This document shows, piece by piece, positions 26,644-36,517 of a stretch of 58,037 nucleotides of DNA (positions are counted from its first letter, which is position 1; each line of letters starts with the position of its first letter). A program made the translations under genes and the position numbers. Under the pieces are notes generated by a model. The model did no database searches and was not told the origin of the DNA. It saw only the letters and a program-made list of their open reading frames with translations. Source of the stretch: Flavobacterium psychrophilum (GTDB taxonomy: Bacteria; Bacteroidota; Bacteroidia; Flavobacteriales; Flavobacteriaceae); the NCBI GenBank assembly GCA_945866505.1, contig CAMBHH010000001.1:1-58037 (forward strand), in the 5' to 3' direction.

Positions 26644-28170
26644 ATGAGCACAACAAAAACAATTCAATCCGCATTAATTTCCGTGTTTTCAAAGGAGGGT
26701 TTGGAACCCATAATAAAGAAATTACACGAGCAAAATGTAATCTTTTATTCAACTGGTGGGACAGAAGAATTCATTAAAAGTCTAGGCATTCCAGTTGTTC
26801 CTGTTGAAGATGTAACCTCTTATCCGTCAATTCTGGGCGGAAGAGTGAAAACCTTGCACCCAAAAGTTTTTGGCGGTATTTTGAATCGTCAAGACAACGA
26901 AAGCGATGTCGAGCAAATGAAGGAATATGATATTCCTCAAATTGATTTGGTTATTGTTGACTTATATCCTTTCGAAAAAACGGTTGCTTCTGGCGCTAGC
27001 GAAGAAGACATTATCGAAAAAATTGATATTGGCGGTATTTCGTTGATTCGTGCTGCTGCAAAAAATTTCAAGGACACGATAATTATTCCATCGGTAAATG
27101 AATATAGTTTGCTTTTGGATTTGATTACTACTCAAAATGGAGCTACAACATTAGAAGACAGAAAAATGTTTGCTACAAAAGCATTCCATGTTTCCTCTCA
27201 TTATGACACAGCGATTTTCAATTATTTTAATACAGACGAGACGGTTTTTAAAACCAGTATTGCTGACGGTCAAATATTGAGATATGGCGAAAATCCACAT
27301 CAAAAAGGATTTTTCTTTGGTGATTTTGATGCCATGTTCCAGAAAGTTCACGGAAAAGAATTGTCTTATAATAATTTATTGGATGTTGATGCAGCGGTAA
27401 ATTTGATTAATGAATTTAAAAATGATGGACCAACATTCGCTATATTGAAACACAATAACGCTTGCGGATTGGCCACAAGACGAACTATCAGGGACGCTTA
27501 TAACGTAGCCTTGGCTTGCGATCCAACTTCTGCTTTTGGTGGAGTTTTGATAGCAAATACAAAAATTGATTTAGCTACTGCTAATGAAATCAACAAATTA
27601 TTTTGTGAAGTTGTCATCGCTCCAAGTTATGATGAGGCTGCCATTGCCATTTTACAAGAAAAGAAAAACAGAATCATCTTGATTCAAAACGAAGTAGAAT
27701 TGCCGCAAAAGCACGTACGAACTTGCCTAAACGGAATTTTAGTTCAAGAAAGAAACAACATCACTGATACTGCAGCAGACTTAAAAACAGTTACAACTAC
27801 AGCACCAACAGCACAAGAAGTAGAGGATTTGATTTTTGCTTCTAAAGTGTGTAAAAACACCAAATCGAACACGATTGTATTTGCAAAAAACGGCACTTTG
27901 ATTTCGTCGGGGACAGGACAAACCTCAAGAGTAGATGCTTTGTTGCAAGCTATTGAAAAAGCCCGTACTTTTGGATTTAGCTTGGACGGTGCATCGATGG
28001 CAAGTGACGCTTTTTTCCCTTTTCCAGACTGCGTTGAAATAGCAAAGAATGCTGGAATAACAGCCGTAATTCAGCCTGGAGGATCCATAAAAGATCAATT
28101 AAGTATTGATTATTGCAACGAAAATAAAGTTGCAATGGTATTTACAGGAACTCGTCATTTCAAACATTAA
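26644..28170 (+). CDS. purH: Bifunctional AICAR transformylase / IMP cyclohydrolase
   Basis: 508 residues from the ATG at 26644; the open frame upstream overlaps the promoter. The N-terminal MGS-like IMP cyclohydrolase domain (about 1-190) starts SALISVFSKEGL and has FYSTGGTEEF, GGRVKTLHPK and VDLYPFEKT. The C-terminal AICAR transformylase domain has LRYGENPHQK, AILKHNNACGLA (catalytic Lys-His) and AFGGVL. It performs the last two steps of de novo purine synthesis. It lies 54 nt upstream of mreB. Confidence 0.96.
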   Translation: MSTTKTIQSALISVFSKEGLEPIIKKLHEQNVIFYSTGGTEEFIKSLGIPVVPVEDVTSYPSILGGRVKTLHPKVFGGILNRQDNESDVEQMKEYDIPQIDLVIVDLYPFEKTVASGASEEDIIEKIDIGGISLIRAAAKNFKDTIIIPSVNEYSLLLDLITTQNGATTLEDRKMFATKAFHVSSHYDTAIFNYFNTDETVFKTSIADGQILRYGENPHQKGFFFGDFDAMFQKVHGKELSYNNLLDVDAAVNLINEFKNDGPTFAILKHNNACGLATRRTIRDAYNVALACDPTSAFGGVLIANTKIDLATANEINKLFCEVVIAPSYDEAAIAILQEKKNRIILIQNEVELPQKHVRTCLNGILVQERNNITDTAADLKTVTTTAPTAQEVEDLIFASKVCKNTKSNTIVFAKNGTLISSGTGQTSRVDALLQAIEKARTFGFSLDGASMASDAFFPFPDCVEIAKNAGITAVIQPGGSIKDQLSIDYCNENKVAMVFTGTRHFKH

Positions 28171-28176
28171 TTTGTT

Positions 28177-28184
28177 TAGCTTTG
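28177..28184 (+). promoter_or_regulatory. -7 promoter box before mreB
   Basis: TAGCTTTG matches TAnnTTTG, 40 nt before the mreB ATG. A TTTC 15 nt upstream is a poor -33, so read-through from purH may also contribute. Confidence 0.4.
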
Positions 28185-28224
28185 TACATTATTTTTTTAT
28201 AAATTTTTATACCCTATTAAACTT

Positions 28225-29253
28225 ATGGGATTTTTTGATTTCATGACCGAGGATATTGCGATAGACCTTGGTACCGCAAACACTTTAATCATTCACAATG
28301 ATAAAGTTGTTATTGATAGCCCCTCGATTGTTGCTCGCGATAGAGTGTCAGGAAAAATCATTGCTGTTGGTAAAGAAGCCAATATGATGCAAGGGAAAAC
28401 TCATGAAAACATTAAAACGATAAGGCCTTTGAAAGACGGTGTAATTGCTGATTTTGATGCTTCTGAAAAAATGATAAGTATGCTTATAAGAAGCATTCCT
28501 GCTTTGAAAAAGAGAATGTTTACACCAGCATTAAGAATGGTAGTTTGTATTCCCTCTGGAATTACTGAAGTGGAAATGAGAGCTGTAAAGGAATCCTGTG
28601 AACGCGTAAATGGTAAAGAAGTATATTTGATTCACGAACCTATGGCGGCAGCTATTGGTATTGGTATTGACATTATGCAACCTAAAGGAAACATGATTGT
28701 AGATATCGGTGGTGGTACAACAGAAATTGCTGTAATCGCGTTGGGCGGAATTGTTTGCGATAAATCCGTTAAAATTGCGGGCGATGTATTTACCAATGAC
28801 ATCGTATATTATATGCGTACGCAGCACAATCTTTTTGTTGGAGAAAGTACTGCAGAAAAAATAAAAATTCAAGTTGGAGCAGCAATTGAAGATTTAGAAA
28901 CTCCTCCAGAAGATATGTCGGTTCAAGGTAGAGATTTACTTACTGGAAAACCAAAACAAGTGTCGGTTTCTTACCGAGAAATAGCCAAAGCATTAGACAA
29001 GTCGATTCAACGAGTGGAGGACGCTGTTATGGAAACTTTATCTCAAACACCACCAGAATTGGCTGCGGATATTTACAACACCGGGATTTATCTTGCCGGT
29101 GGCGGTTCGATGTTGAGAGGTCTTGACAAAAGAATTTCGCAAAAAACTGATTTACCAGTTTATATTGCCGAAGATCCTTTAAGAGCTGTTGTTCGAGGAA
29201 CAGGAATGGCGCTTAAAAATCTTGCTCGGTTTAAAAGCGTTTTAATAAAATAA
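28225..29253 (+). CDS. mreB: Rod shape-determining protein MreB
   Basis: 342 residues. Actin-fold nucleotide motifs: DLGTANTLI (phosphate 1), VVCIPSGITEVE, HEPMAAAIGIG, DIGGGTTEIAV (phosphate 2) and LAGGGSMLRG (adenosine). It forms membrane-bound filaments that guide lateral wall synthesis by the Rod complex. It is the first gene of mreB-mreC-mreD-mrdA-rodA; all five genes are on one strand within 5.6 kb. Confidence 0.97.
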   Translation: MGFFDFMTEDIAIDLGTANTLIIHNDKVVIDSPSIVARDRVSGKIIAVGKEANMMQGKTHENIKTIRPLKDGVIADFDASEKMISMLIRSIPALKKRMFTPALRMVVCIPSGITEVEMRAVKESCERVNGKEVYLIHEPMAAAIGIGIDIMQPKGNMIVDIGGGTTEIAVIALGGIVCDKSVKIAGDVFTNDIVYYMRTQHNLFVGESTAEKIKIQVGAAIEDLETPPEDMSVQGRDLLTGKPKQVSVSYREIAKALDKSIQRVEDAVMETLSQTPPELAADIYNTGIYLAGGGSMLRGLDKRISQKTDLPVYIAEDPLRAVVRGTGMALKNLARFKSVLIK

Positions 29254-29312
29254 AAAATGTTTAGTTTAGGGTGACGAGTTTAAATTTTCAACATACATTA
29301 TACCGCTAAGAA

Positions 29313-30128
29313 ATGCAGCAAATATTTAATTTTATTTATAAAAACAGTAATCGATTGCTGTTTTTGCTGCTTTTAGGCATTTCACTTTCACTGTCTATTC
29401 AATCTCATTCTTATCACCGTAGTAGAATTATAAGTTCGGCTAATTTTGTAAGTGGTGGTGTTTACGAACAAATCAATAGCGTGAGCGAATATTTTAGTTT
29501 GAGAACGCAAAACGATGCACTTGCTCAAGAAAATGCCAAGTTACGAAGCCTACTTTTCAATGCCAAGGACACTACATCTATTCCAAAATTAGATAGTTTG
29601 AAAGGTGTGAAGCCCTCAGATATTATTGTTTCTAAAGTAATCAAAAATATATTTAACACACACGAAAACTATTTGACCTTGAATTCAGGTAGTTTTCAAG
29701 GTGTGAAATCTGATATGGGAGTCATCAATAGTTTAGGAATTGTAGGGATAATTGACAATACTTCAAACAACTATTCGACTGTAATCAGTATTTTAAATAT
29801 TAAATCTCAAATCAATGCCAAACTTAAAAAATCAAATCATTTTGGTTCTCTGACTTGGGACGGTAAAAGCACTGGTTTTGTGCAGTTGACGGATGTGCCT
29901 AGATTAGCATCCATACACAAAGGAGACACCATAGTCACTGGCGGACAGTCAGTAATATTTCCAGAGAATATTAATATCGGAACAATTGATAGAATAAAAA
30001 TAGACAATCAAACCCATTATTACACGATAGAGGTTAAATTATTTAATGATATGACTGATTTAGGGCACGTTTATATCATCAAAAGTAAAAACCGAGACGA
30101 AATTATCAATTTAGAAAAAAAGGAATAA
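29313..30128 (+). CDS. mreC: Rod shape-determining protein MreC
   Basis: 271 residues: a short cytoplasmic start, one membrane helix (about 13-30), a coiled coil (NDALAQENAKLRSLLF) and a double beta-barrel domain (LNSGSFQGVKSDMGVIN, GIVGIIDN, GDTIVTGGQSVIFPENINIG). It bridges MreB and the periplasmic PBP2 and controls activation of the Rod complex. It sits between mreB (59 nt) and mreD (4 nt). Confidence 0.93.
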   Translation: MQQIFNFIYKNSNRLLFLLLLGISLSLSIQSHSYHRSRIISSANFVSGGVYEQINSVSEYFSLRTQNDALAQENAKLRSLLFNAKDTTSIPKLDSLKGVKPSDIIVSKVIKNIFNTHENYLTLNSGSFQGVKSDMGVINSLGIVGIIDNTSNNYSTVISILNIKSQINAKLKKSNHFGSLTWDGKSTGFVQLTDVPRLASIHKGDTIVTGGQSVIFPENINIGTIDRIKIDNQTHYYTIEVKLFNDMTDLGHVYIIKSKNRDEIINLEKKE

Positions 30129-30132
30129 AAAG

Positions 30133-30639
30133 ATGAATAGTACTTTATTCGTAAATATTTTTCGTTTTATACTGCTATTAGCTGTTCAAATTATTATATT
30201 CAATAACATGAACTTTTTGGGCTATATCAGTCCGTATCCTTATATTCTTTTTATAATTTTATACCCAGTAAACGGCAATAAATCAGGACTTTTAGCAGCT
30301 AGCTTTTTTCTTGGACTTTGTATGGATATCTTCAGTAATTCTGCAGGATTTAATACCGCAGCTTGTGTGATTTTGGCTTATTATAGACCGTATCTTTTTA
30401 AATTTGCGTTTGGATTAAGCTATGAATACCAGACCATAAAACTCAATGATGTATTAACACCTGAAAGATTCACCTTTATATTGTTATCAGTGCTAATACA
30501 TCATATAATTCTTTTTGCTTTAGAAGCGTTTAAATTCATCTTAATCTTAGACATATTACTTCGAACTGTCGCTAGTTCTGTCTTTACCTTAATTATTTGC
30601 ATTATTATAATATACCTTACTAAGCCAAATAGACGATGA
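30133..30639 (+). CDS. mreD: Rod shape-determining protein MreD
   Basis: 168 residues, five to six hydrophobic helices and few charges, as in MreD (for example FLGYISPYPYILFIILYP, LAASFFLGLCMDIFSN). The sequence family is weakly conserved; the call relies on size, topology and position between mreC and PBP2. Its end overlaps the mrdA start by four bases (ATGA). Confidence 0.9.
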   Translation: MNSTLFVNIFRFILLLAVQIIIFNNMNFLGYISPYPYILFIILYPVNGNKSGLLAASFFLGLCMDIFSNSAGFNTAACVILAYYRPYLFKFAFGLSYEYQTIKLNDVLTPERFTFILLSVLIHHIILFALEAFKFILILDILLRTVASSVFTLIICIIIIYLTKPNRR

Positions 30640-32573
30640 GAAAAGTGTTGCTTCCTACAATGATTATTATTGCAGCTTCTTTACTGTTATTGCGCCTTTT
30701 TTACTTACAAGTTATCAACGATTCCTTCAAATTGAAGTCTGATAATAATGCCATAAAAATTCAGTACGACTATCCTGAAAGAGGGTATATCTATGATCGA
30801 AATGGGAAATTGATGGTTGCAAACCAGCCATCTTATGATATCATGGTTATTCCTAGAGATACAAAAAAATTGGACACTATAGAGTTTTGTCAATTATTAG
30901 CAATTACTCCAGCCGATTTTATTAAGAAAATAGAAAAAGCAAAAGTTTATAGTCCACGATTGCCATCGGTATTTTTGGCGCAATTGAATAAAAGTGAATT
31001 TGCGGCATTTCAGGAAAAAATTCGAAAATTCGAAGGTTTTTATTTTCAGAAACGTTCTCTTCGCGATTACCAAGTCAATTTTGGGGCCAACGTTTTTGGG
31101 GGTATCACACAAGTAACCGATAAATTGATTGAGAAAAATCCTTACTACAATAGTGGAGATTTAATTGGAAAACAAGGAGTAGAAGAAAGTTATGAAGAGA
31201 TTTTGCGTGGAATTAAAGGCGTAAAATACATTCAAAAAGACAAATTCAATCGTGAAATTGGTTCCTTCAAAGAAGGAAAATACGATACGATTGCTGTTCA
31301 AGGAGAAGACATCAATTTGACCATTGATATGGAACTTCAAAAATATGGCGAGGAATTAATGATCAATAAACGAGGTGGAATTGTGGCTATTGAACCCAAA
31401 ACTGGCGAAATTTTAGCTTTAGTAACGGCACCCAATTATGACCCAGCTATTCTTGTAGGACGCCAACGTTCTAAAAATTATACCATGTTGTATCGAGATT
31501 CTATTGCTAAACCACTTTATGACAGAGGATTATTGGCAGAATACCCTCCTGGTTCTCCGTTTAAAATACTCACAGGACTGGTTGGGCTTCAAGAAAATGT
31601 AATTGATACTCAATCAAGATTTATTTGTAATCACGGATTTGCTTATGCACCTGGTCGATTTCAAAGATGTCATTGCGGTGGCGGTTCGCGTGATTTGAAT
31701 GTCGGGGTCTATAAATCCTGTAATGCCTATTTTTCAAATGTATATTTGCGAACTATTGGTAAATATAAAGACACCCCTTATGCTGTAGAAGTATGGAGTA
31801 ATCATGTAAAAAGTTTTGGATTGGGTCAATTTATGGGCTGTGATTTGCCAACAGGGAAGAAAGGAAAAATTCCCAATTCAAAGACGTATAAAAAAATATA
31901 TCCTGGTTGGGGATATAGTGGTAAAACGATTATTTCCAATGCTATTGGTCAAGGAGAGGTCTTGTTGACTCCAATTCAATTGGCCAATATGATGGCTACA
32001 GTTGCAAACGAAGGGTACTATTATACGCCTCACATCATCAAAAAAATTGAAGGAGAGAAAATAGACAAAAAATTTACCACCAAACACGTTACAACTATTG
32101 ACAAAAGGCATTTTAAACCAATGATTCAAGGTTTGTTCGATGTTTATAATTTTGGGACAGCCGCTGGTTTACGAGTGGACGGAATTGAAATTTGTGGAAA
32201 AACGGGAACAGCCGAGAATTTTGCGAAAATTGGTGGTGTCCGAACAAAACTTGAGGATCATTCTATATTTGTTGCCTTTGCTCCAAAAGATAACCCAAAA
32301 ATTGCCATAGCTATTATGGTCGAAAATGGAGGATTTGGTTCCGTAATTGCAGGGCCAATTGCCAGTTTAATGATTGAGAAATACCTTAGAGGAAAAATTA
32401 CAAGAACTGATTTAGAAAAAAGAACTTTGGAAAGAAGTTTACAAGATCGCTATGCCAAGTTAGGTGGGCTTTCAGAGTTGGTTAAGAAAGAAATGAGAAT
32501 AAAAGATTCTATAGCGAAAAGCAAAATACCAGTACCAAAAGTAAAAATAGATACTACTAAAAAAATTAATTAG
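30636..32573 (+). CDS. mrdA: Penicillin-binding protein 2 (Rod-complex transpeptidase)
   Basis: 645 residues. One N-terminal membrane helix (about 7-24), the pedestal domain with RGYIYDRNGKLM, and the transpeptidase domain with PPGSPFK (active Ser307, SxxK motif), SCNAYF (SxN) and GKTGTAEN (KTG). It crosslinks lateral-wall peptidoglycan with RodA. An unusual cysteine/glycine-rich loop (RFICNHG, RCHCGGGSRD) precedes the SxN motif, as is seen in PBP2 proteins of related bacteria. It overlaps mreD by four bases and is followed by rodA after six bases. Confidence 0.96.
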   Translation: MRKVLLPTMIIIAASLLLLRLFYLQVINDSFKLKSDNNAIKIQYDYPERGYIYDRNGKLMVANQPSYDIMVIPRDTKKLDTIEFCQLLAITPADFIKKIEKAKVYSPRLPSVFLAQLNKSEFAAFQEKIRKFEGFYFQKRSLRDYQVNFGANVFGGITQVTDKLIEKNPYYNSGDLIGKQGVEESYEEILRGIKGVKYIQKDKFNREIGSFKEGKYDTIAVQGEDINLTIDMELQKYGEELMINKRGGIVAIEPKTGEILALVTAPNYDPAILVGRQRSKNYTMLYRDSIAKPLYDRGLLAEYPPGSPFKILTGLVGLQENVIDTQSRFICNHGFAYAPGRFQRCHCGGGSRDLNVGVYKSCNAYFSNVYLRTIGKYKDTPYAVEVWSNHVKSFGLGQFMGCDLPTGKKGKIPNSKTYKKIYPGWGYSGKTIISNAIGQGEVLLTPIQLANMMATVANEGYYYTPHIIKKIEGEKIDKKFTTKHVTTIDKRHFKPMIQGLFDVYNFGTAAGLRVDGIEICGKTGTAENFAKIGGVRTKLEDHSIFVAFAPKDNPKIAIAIMVENGGFGSVIAGPIASLMIEKYLRGKITRTDLEKRTLERSLQDRYAKLGGLSELVKKEMRIKDSIAKSKIPVPKVKIDTTKKIN

Positions 32574-32579
32574 TACCAA

Positions 32580-33815
32580 ATGAAAAATCAAAGTTTAACT
32601 AACAACATCGACTGGATATGCATTGCAATTTATATTGTATTGGTGCTTATGGGTTGGTTGAACATTTATTCCTCCTCCTTATCATCTATGGAGGGCACTG
32701 CAGAAAAACAATTTTTGTTTATAATATTTACCATTCCACTAATTTTTATAGTTCTATACGTTGACGGAAAATTCTATGAAAAATATGCTAGTGTAATTTA
32801 TGGAATTTCGTTATTATCATTGTTAGGTTTATTTGCCTTCGGGAAAACCATTGCTGGTCAGCGTTGTTGGTACGGCATTGGAAGTTTTACTCTTCAGCCC
32901 TCAGAGTTCGCCAAAGCAGCAACAGCACTAGCATTGGCAAAATACTTGAGTGATTCACAAATCAATTTAAAAGATGTCAATCGTCAATTTCAAGCATTAG
33001 CTATTGTGTTTTTACCTGTAGTGCTCATTTTACCGCAGCCTGACCCTGGAAGCGCACTGATTTACACTATATTTTTAATTGTTTTATATCGTGAAGGTTT
33101 GCCAGCTTGGTATTTATGGACTGGATTTTGTGCTATAGTATTATTTGTACTCACACTCGTTTTAGAACCCCAGTATGTTATACTAATAGCGTTAGCAATC
33201 ATCACCTTTATTCATTTTAAATCTAGGTTGGGCGATAGAAATATTGTATTTAGTAGCATTCTTTTTGCGTTAATTTCTGGTTTTGTTCTGTCTGTCAATT
33301 ATGTTTTTACACACGTTTTCAAGCAACATCACCGCGATCGTTTTAACATTTTGCTTGGAAAATCAGTTGATATGAAAGGCATTGGATACAATACCAATCA
33401 ATCTGAAATTGCTATTGGTTCGGGCGGTTGGATTGGAAAAGGATTCCTGGAAGGTACACAAACCAAAGGAGGATTTGTACCCGAGCAACACACTGATTAT
33501 ATCTTTACCACAGTTGGCGAAGAATGGGGTTTCTTAGGCTCTTTGCTTGTAGTTGCATTATTTGTTGGGTTGTTTCTTAGAATAATTTATCTCGCCGAAA
33601 GACAAAAAACAAAATTTAGCCGTGTGTATGGTTATTGTGTGGCAGCTATTTTATTCATCCACTTTTTTGTGAATATTGCTATGGTTGTAGGTATTTTTCC
33701 AACGATTGGAGTGCCGTTGCCTTTCTTTTCATATGGCGGTTCTGGACTTTGGGGTTTCACCATTTTGCTGTTTATTTTTATAAAAATGGATGCCAATAAA
33801 GTGAATGAGTGGTAG
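32580..33815 (+). CDS. rodA: RodA, SEDS-family peptidoglycan glycosyltransferase
   Basis: 411 residues with about ten membrane helices. SEDS motifs: GQRCWYGIGSFTLQPSEFAK, PQPDPGSALIY, GKGFLEGTQTKGGFVPEQHTDYIF (long periplasmic loop with catalytic acidic residue) and GEEWGFLGSL, ending PFFSYGGSG. It polymerises glycan strands from lipid II as the partner of PBP2. It is the last gene of the elongasome cluster and is followed by a long-arm terminator. Confidence 0.96.
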   Translation: MKNQSLTNNIDWICIAIYIVLVLMGWLNIYSSSLSSMEGTAEKQFLFIIFTIPLIFIVLYVDGKFYEKYASVIYGISLLSLLGLFAFGKTIAGQRCWYGIGSFTLQPSEFAKAATALALAKYLSDSQINLKDVNRQFQALAIVFLPVVLILPQPDPGSALIYTIFLIVLYREGLPAWYLWTGFCAIVLFVLTLVLEPQYVILIALAIITFIHFKSRLGDRNIVFSSILFALISGFVLSVNYVFTHVFKQHHRDRFNILLGKSVDMKGIGYNTNQSEIAIGSGGWIGKGFLEGTQTKGGFVPEQHTDYIFTTVGEEWGFLGSLLVVALFVGLFLRIIYLAERQKTKFSRVYGYCVAAILFIHFFVNIAMVVGIFPTIGVPLPFFSYGGSGLWGFTILLFIFIKMDANKVNEW

Positions 33816-33999
33816 TAGCGGTTGATTAAAATTCCAACTTGTAAGCGCTTCTCTATCCAAACTGTTTTCAGGGGTTTTATCTTTCAATGCTATAGCAGTC
33901 AATTCGGTCAATTTTCGAAACTATGCAAAATCGTTTGCGCCCAAAATAAACATTTAACCTGCCAATTAAAAGTCAAAAAATGTAATTTCCACAAAATAA

Positions 34000-34040
34000 A
34001 AAACGCTACAGCTATTCACGAAGAATTTCTGTAGCGTTTT
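34000..34040. terminator. Bidirectional terminator between rodA and the tail-specific protease gene
   Basis: Perfect 12-bp arms AAAACGCTACAG (34000-34011) and CTGTAGCGTTTT (34029-34040) with a 17-nt loop, T-runs on both sides, between two convergent genes. Confidence 0.85.
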
Positions 34041-34071
34041 AGATGTAAATGAATTTATAAATTATTTACTA

Positions 34072-36315
34072 TTAGGATTTAACCAGCTTTTTATTTTTCA
34101 AAGTTTCTGAAACGCCTCTTTTTACTACTGGTTTAGCTTGCAAATCATCTAGTATATTCAAGGCTTCTTCAACGTAAATATCTTTCGTTAAACTTTCGTG
34201 CCATCTTTCTCTTTTTTCTTTAAGAGAAGCGTCTGTTTTCATAGCTTCAGCTTCCAAAGGCAATGAAGAAAATTTTAAATTATAATTATAATCTACAATT
34301 GATTTGTATTTTTTATTGGTTTCTTCAATGGCTTTCTGATTCTTTTTGAACTCCTCTAATTTTAAACTATAATCATATTCTTTACTTCTTTGATCGATCC
34401 ATTTGGCGTTTTCTTCAATTAATTTGAATTGTTGATTTTGAGCGATTCTGTTTTTACTATCCGCAATGGCTTTATTAAATTTTGCGTTGTTAGTCCAAAT
34501 AGTATACTGTGCAGCGTCGATTTTATCCCAAGGCATTGCATTATCCACATCGCGTTCTCCCATTTTTAAATAGGCATATCTATCCGGCATAACAACATCA
34601 CTACTTACGCCTTCCAATTGGGTTGAACCTCCATTTATTCTATAAAATTTTTGCGTTGTCGTTTTCAATGCACCCAAATCACTTTTATCGCTACTTCGTA
34701 CAAATTGATTCAAATCAATCACATTTTGAACGGTTCCTTTTCCATAGGTTTGTTTGCTTCCAATGATAATACCTCTTTTATAATCCTGAATGGCTGCCGC
34801 CAAAATCTCAGAAGCAGAAGCCGAAAAGCTATTGACCATAATTACTAGCGGTCCGTCCCATTCGATTTTTTTATCTCTATCAAAAAGCACTTCTTTTTGT
34901 CTTCCAGCCGATTTAATTTGAACAATTGGCCCTTGCTCGATAAATAATCCAGCAATATCTACTACCGTAGAAAGTGAGCCTCCACCATCATCACGTACGT
35001 CAAGTACAATTCCATTGACACCTGCTTTTTTCAAAGATTCTACCTCAGCGGCAACATCTTTTCCAGCATCACGGCCGTCTTTATTTTCAAAATCAATATA
35101 GAATTTCGGCAAATAAATTACACCATATTTTACCCCATTTCGTTCTACCACACTCGACTTGGCATAGGTTTCTTCAATTTCTACAATATCTCGAATAATA
35201 GATATTGTTTTAATGGAACCATCTACTTTTTTCACAGTCAAACGAACTTCAGAACCTTTGGCTCCTTTGATTTTTTTGACAACATCATTTAATCTCATCC
35301 CGACAATGTCAACAGGCTCTTTGTTTCCTTGAGCTACTTTCATGATTACGTCTCCTGATTCGAGCTGTTTCCCTCTCCAAGCTGGACCTCCAGAAATAAG
35401 TTCAGTGATTTCGGTAAAGTCGTTTTTCTTTTGAAGACGAGCGCCAATACCTTCGAATTTGCCGCTAATGCTTACATCAAAGCTCTCTTTCTGCTCTGGT
35501 GGAAAATAATTAGTATGAGGATCGAATCTCGCAGTTATAGCATTTACGTAAATGGAAAACCATTCGTCTCTGGTTAATTCTTCCATAAATCCAAAATATT
35601 CGTCTAATGATTTCAACGAACTTTCACGAGTGATTTTCTCTAATTCTACAAGAGATTTTGGCTTATCGTCAATAGATTTATCATTTTGTGAGTTTTCTAA
35701 ACCACTAACAAATTCGCCAGGTTTTAGTTCGTCATCGGCCTTTTTTACATCCTTTTCAACAATTCCTTTTTCTTTATTTTCTTGCATTTTTAATCGGTCA
35801 GTCAACGACGAAAGTGTAGATAACTTAATTTGTTTTCGCCATCTTTCTTTTAGCTCTTGAGCATTTTTTGCGTAAGGAGCTTTTTCGTAATCTGTATTGA
35901 ATGATTCGTCAATAGAATAATCGAAAGGTGCATTTAAAATATTTTTGTAATATTCTTTTCCTTCGCCCATTCTTTTCAGCAGGCGATTGTAAGTAAGGTT
36001 AAAAAAAGTTAGGTCTTTGTTCAATAACTGATCATCAAGAAGTGTTTCGTATTTCGAAAATTCCTCGATATCTGATTGGAAGAAAAATCGTTTAGATGGA
36101 TCTAAGGCTTCAATATAATCTTTATAAATTCCTTTAGAAAAAGTGTCATCAATTTTGGCTGGATTGTAATGGCCTTTTTCAATAACAAAGGTCAATAATT
36201 CCAATAACATTTTATCTTTTTCTGGGTCAGTACTCTGAAATGAATTAATTTTGAAAGCAAATAAAGTTACCGAAAGCAACAATACGGCTATTAGGATTTT
36301 ATAATTTCTTTTCAT
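34072..36315 (-). CDS. Tail-specific carboxy-terminal processing protease (Prc/Tsp family, S41)
   Basis: 747 residues from the ATG at 36315 (an in-frame ATG at 36336 is also possible). N-terminal membrane helix or signal, a long helical N-terminal domain, a PDZ domain (GIGARLQKK, ISGGPAWRGKQLESGDVI), the S41 core with DVRDDGGGSL, the catalytic Ser in VNSFSASASEIL and Lys in SKQTYGKGTVQ, then the helical C-terminal Tsp domain (DUF3340-type). It should degrade or trim periplasmic and outer-membrane-bound proteins from the C-terminus, including peptidoglycan-enzyme regulation as in Prc. It is distinct from the shorter S41 protease at 47606-49174. Confidence 0.93.
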   Translation of the reverse strand: MKRNYKILIAVLLLSVTLFAFKINSFQSTDPEKDKMLLELLTFVIEKGHYNPAKIDDTFSKGIYKDYIEALDPSKRFFFQSDIEEFSKYETLLDDQLLNKDLTFFNLTYNRLLKRMGEGKEYYKNILNAPFDYSIDESFNTDYEKAPYAKNAQELKERWRKQIKLSTLSSLTDRLKMQENKEKGIVEKDVKKADDELKPGEFVSGLENSQNDKSIDDKPKSLVELEKITRESSLKSLDEYFGFMEELTRDEWFSIYVNAITARFDPHTNYFPPEQKESFDVSISGKFEGIGARLQKKNDFTEITELISGGPAWRGKQLESGDVIMKVAQGNKEPVDIVGMRLNDVVKKIKGAKGSEVRLTVKKVDGSIKTISIIRDIVEIEETYAKSSVVERNGVKYGVIYLPKFYIDFENKDGRDAGKDVAAEVESLKKAGVNGIVLDVRDDGGGSLSTVVDIAGLFIEQGPIVQIKSAGRQKEVLFDRDKKIEWDGPLVIMVNSFSASASEILAAAIQDYKRGIIIGSKQTYGKGTVQNVIDLNQFVRSSDKSDLGALKTTTQKFYRINGGSTQLEGVSSDVVMPDRYAYLKMGERDVDNAMPWDKIDAAQYTIWTNNAKFNKAIADSKNRIAQNQQFKLIEENAKWIDQRSKEYDYSLKLEEFKKNQKAIEETNKKYKSIVDYNYNLKFSSLPLEAEAMKTDASLKEKRERWHESLTKDIYVEEALNILDDLQAKPVVKRGVSETLKNKKLVKS

Positions 36316-36428
36316 AAAGTTGATAATTGTATCCATAAATATTTAAAATTCAAATTACGGTAAAAACTGTGCCAACAAAAACAAAATGGTCTATAAATTT
36401 TTGTTAAAGATATAAAATTGTTAATTTT

Positions 36429-36461
36429 TTTGAGTTGAAGAGACGTAAGAGATTAATTTTG
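36429..36461 (+). promoter_or_regulatory. Promoter of surE
   Basis: TTTG at 36429-36432, a 21-nt spacer and TAATTTTG at 36454-36461. It gives a leader of about 50 nt to the GTG at 36518. Confidence 0.5.
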
Positions 36462-36517
36462 TTTCTTTGTTTACAAACACAACCTCTATTCATTGCAAAA
36501 TAATAAAAAATTCAACC

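Noticed and set aside
33729..33911. 60-residue minus-strand frame across the rodA end, with a hydrophilic stretch TELTAIALKDKTPENS
   Set aside because: The non-overlapping part looks faintly protein-like, perhaps an old gene fragment, but half of it is the reverse of rodA and no family is recognisable.
33822..34034. Plus-strand 70-residue frame behind rodA
   Set aside because: Overlaps the terminator and has no conserved features.
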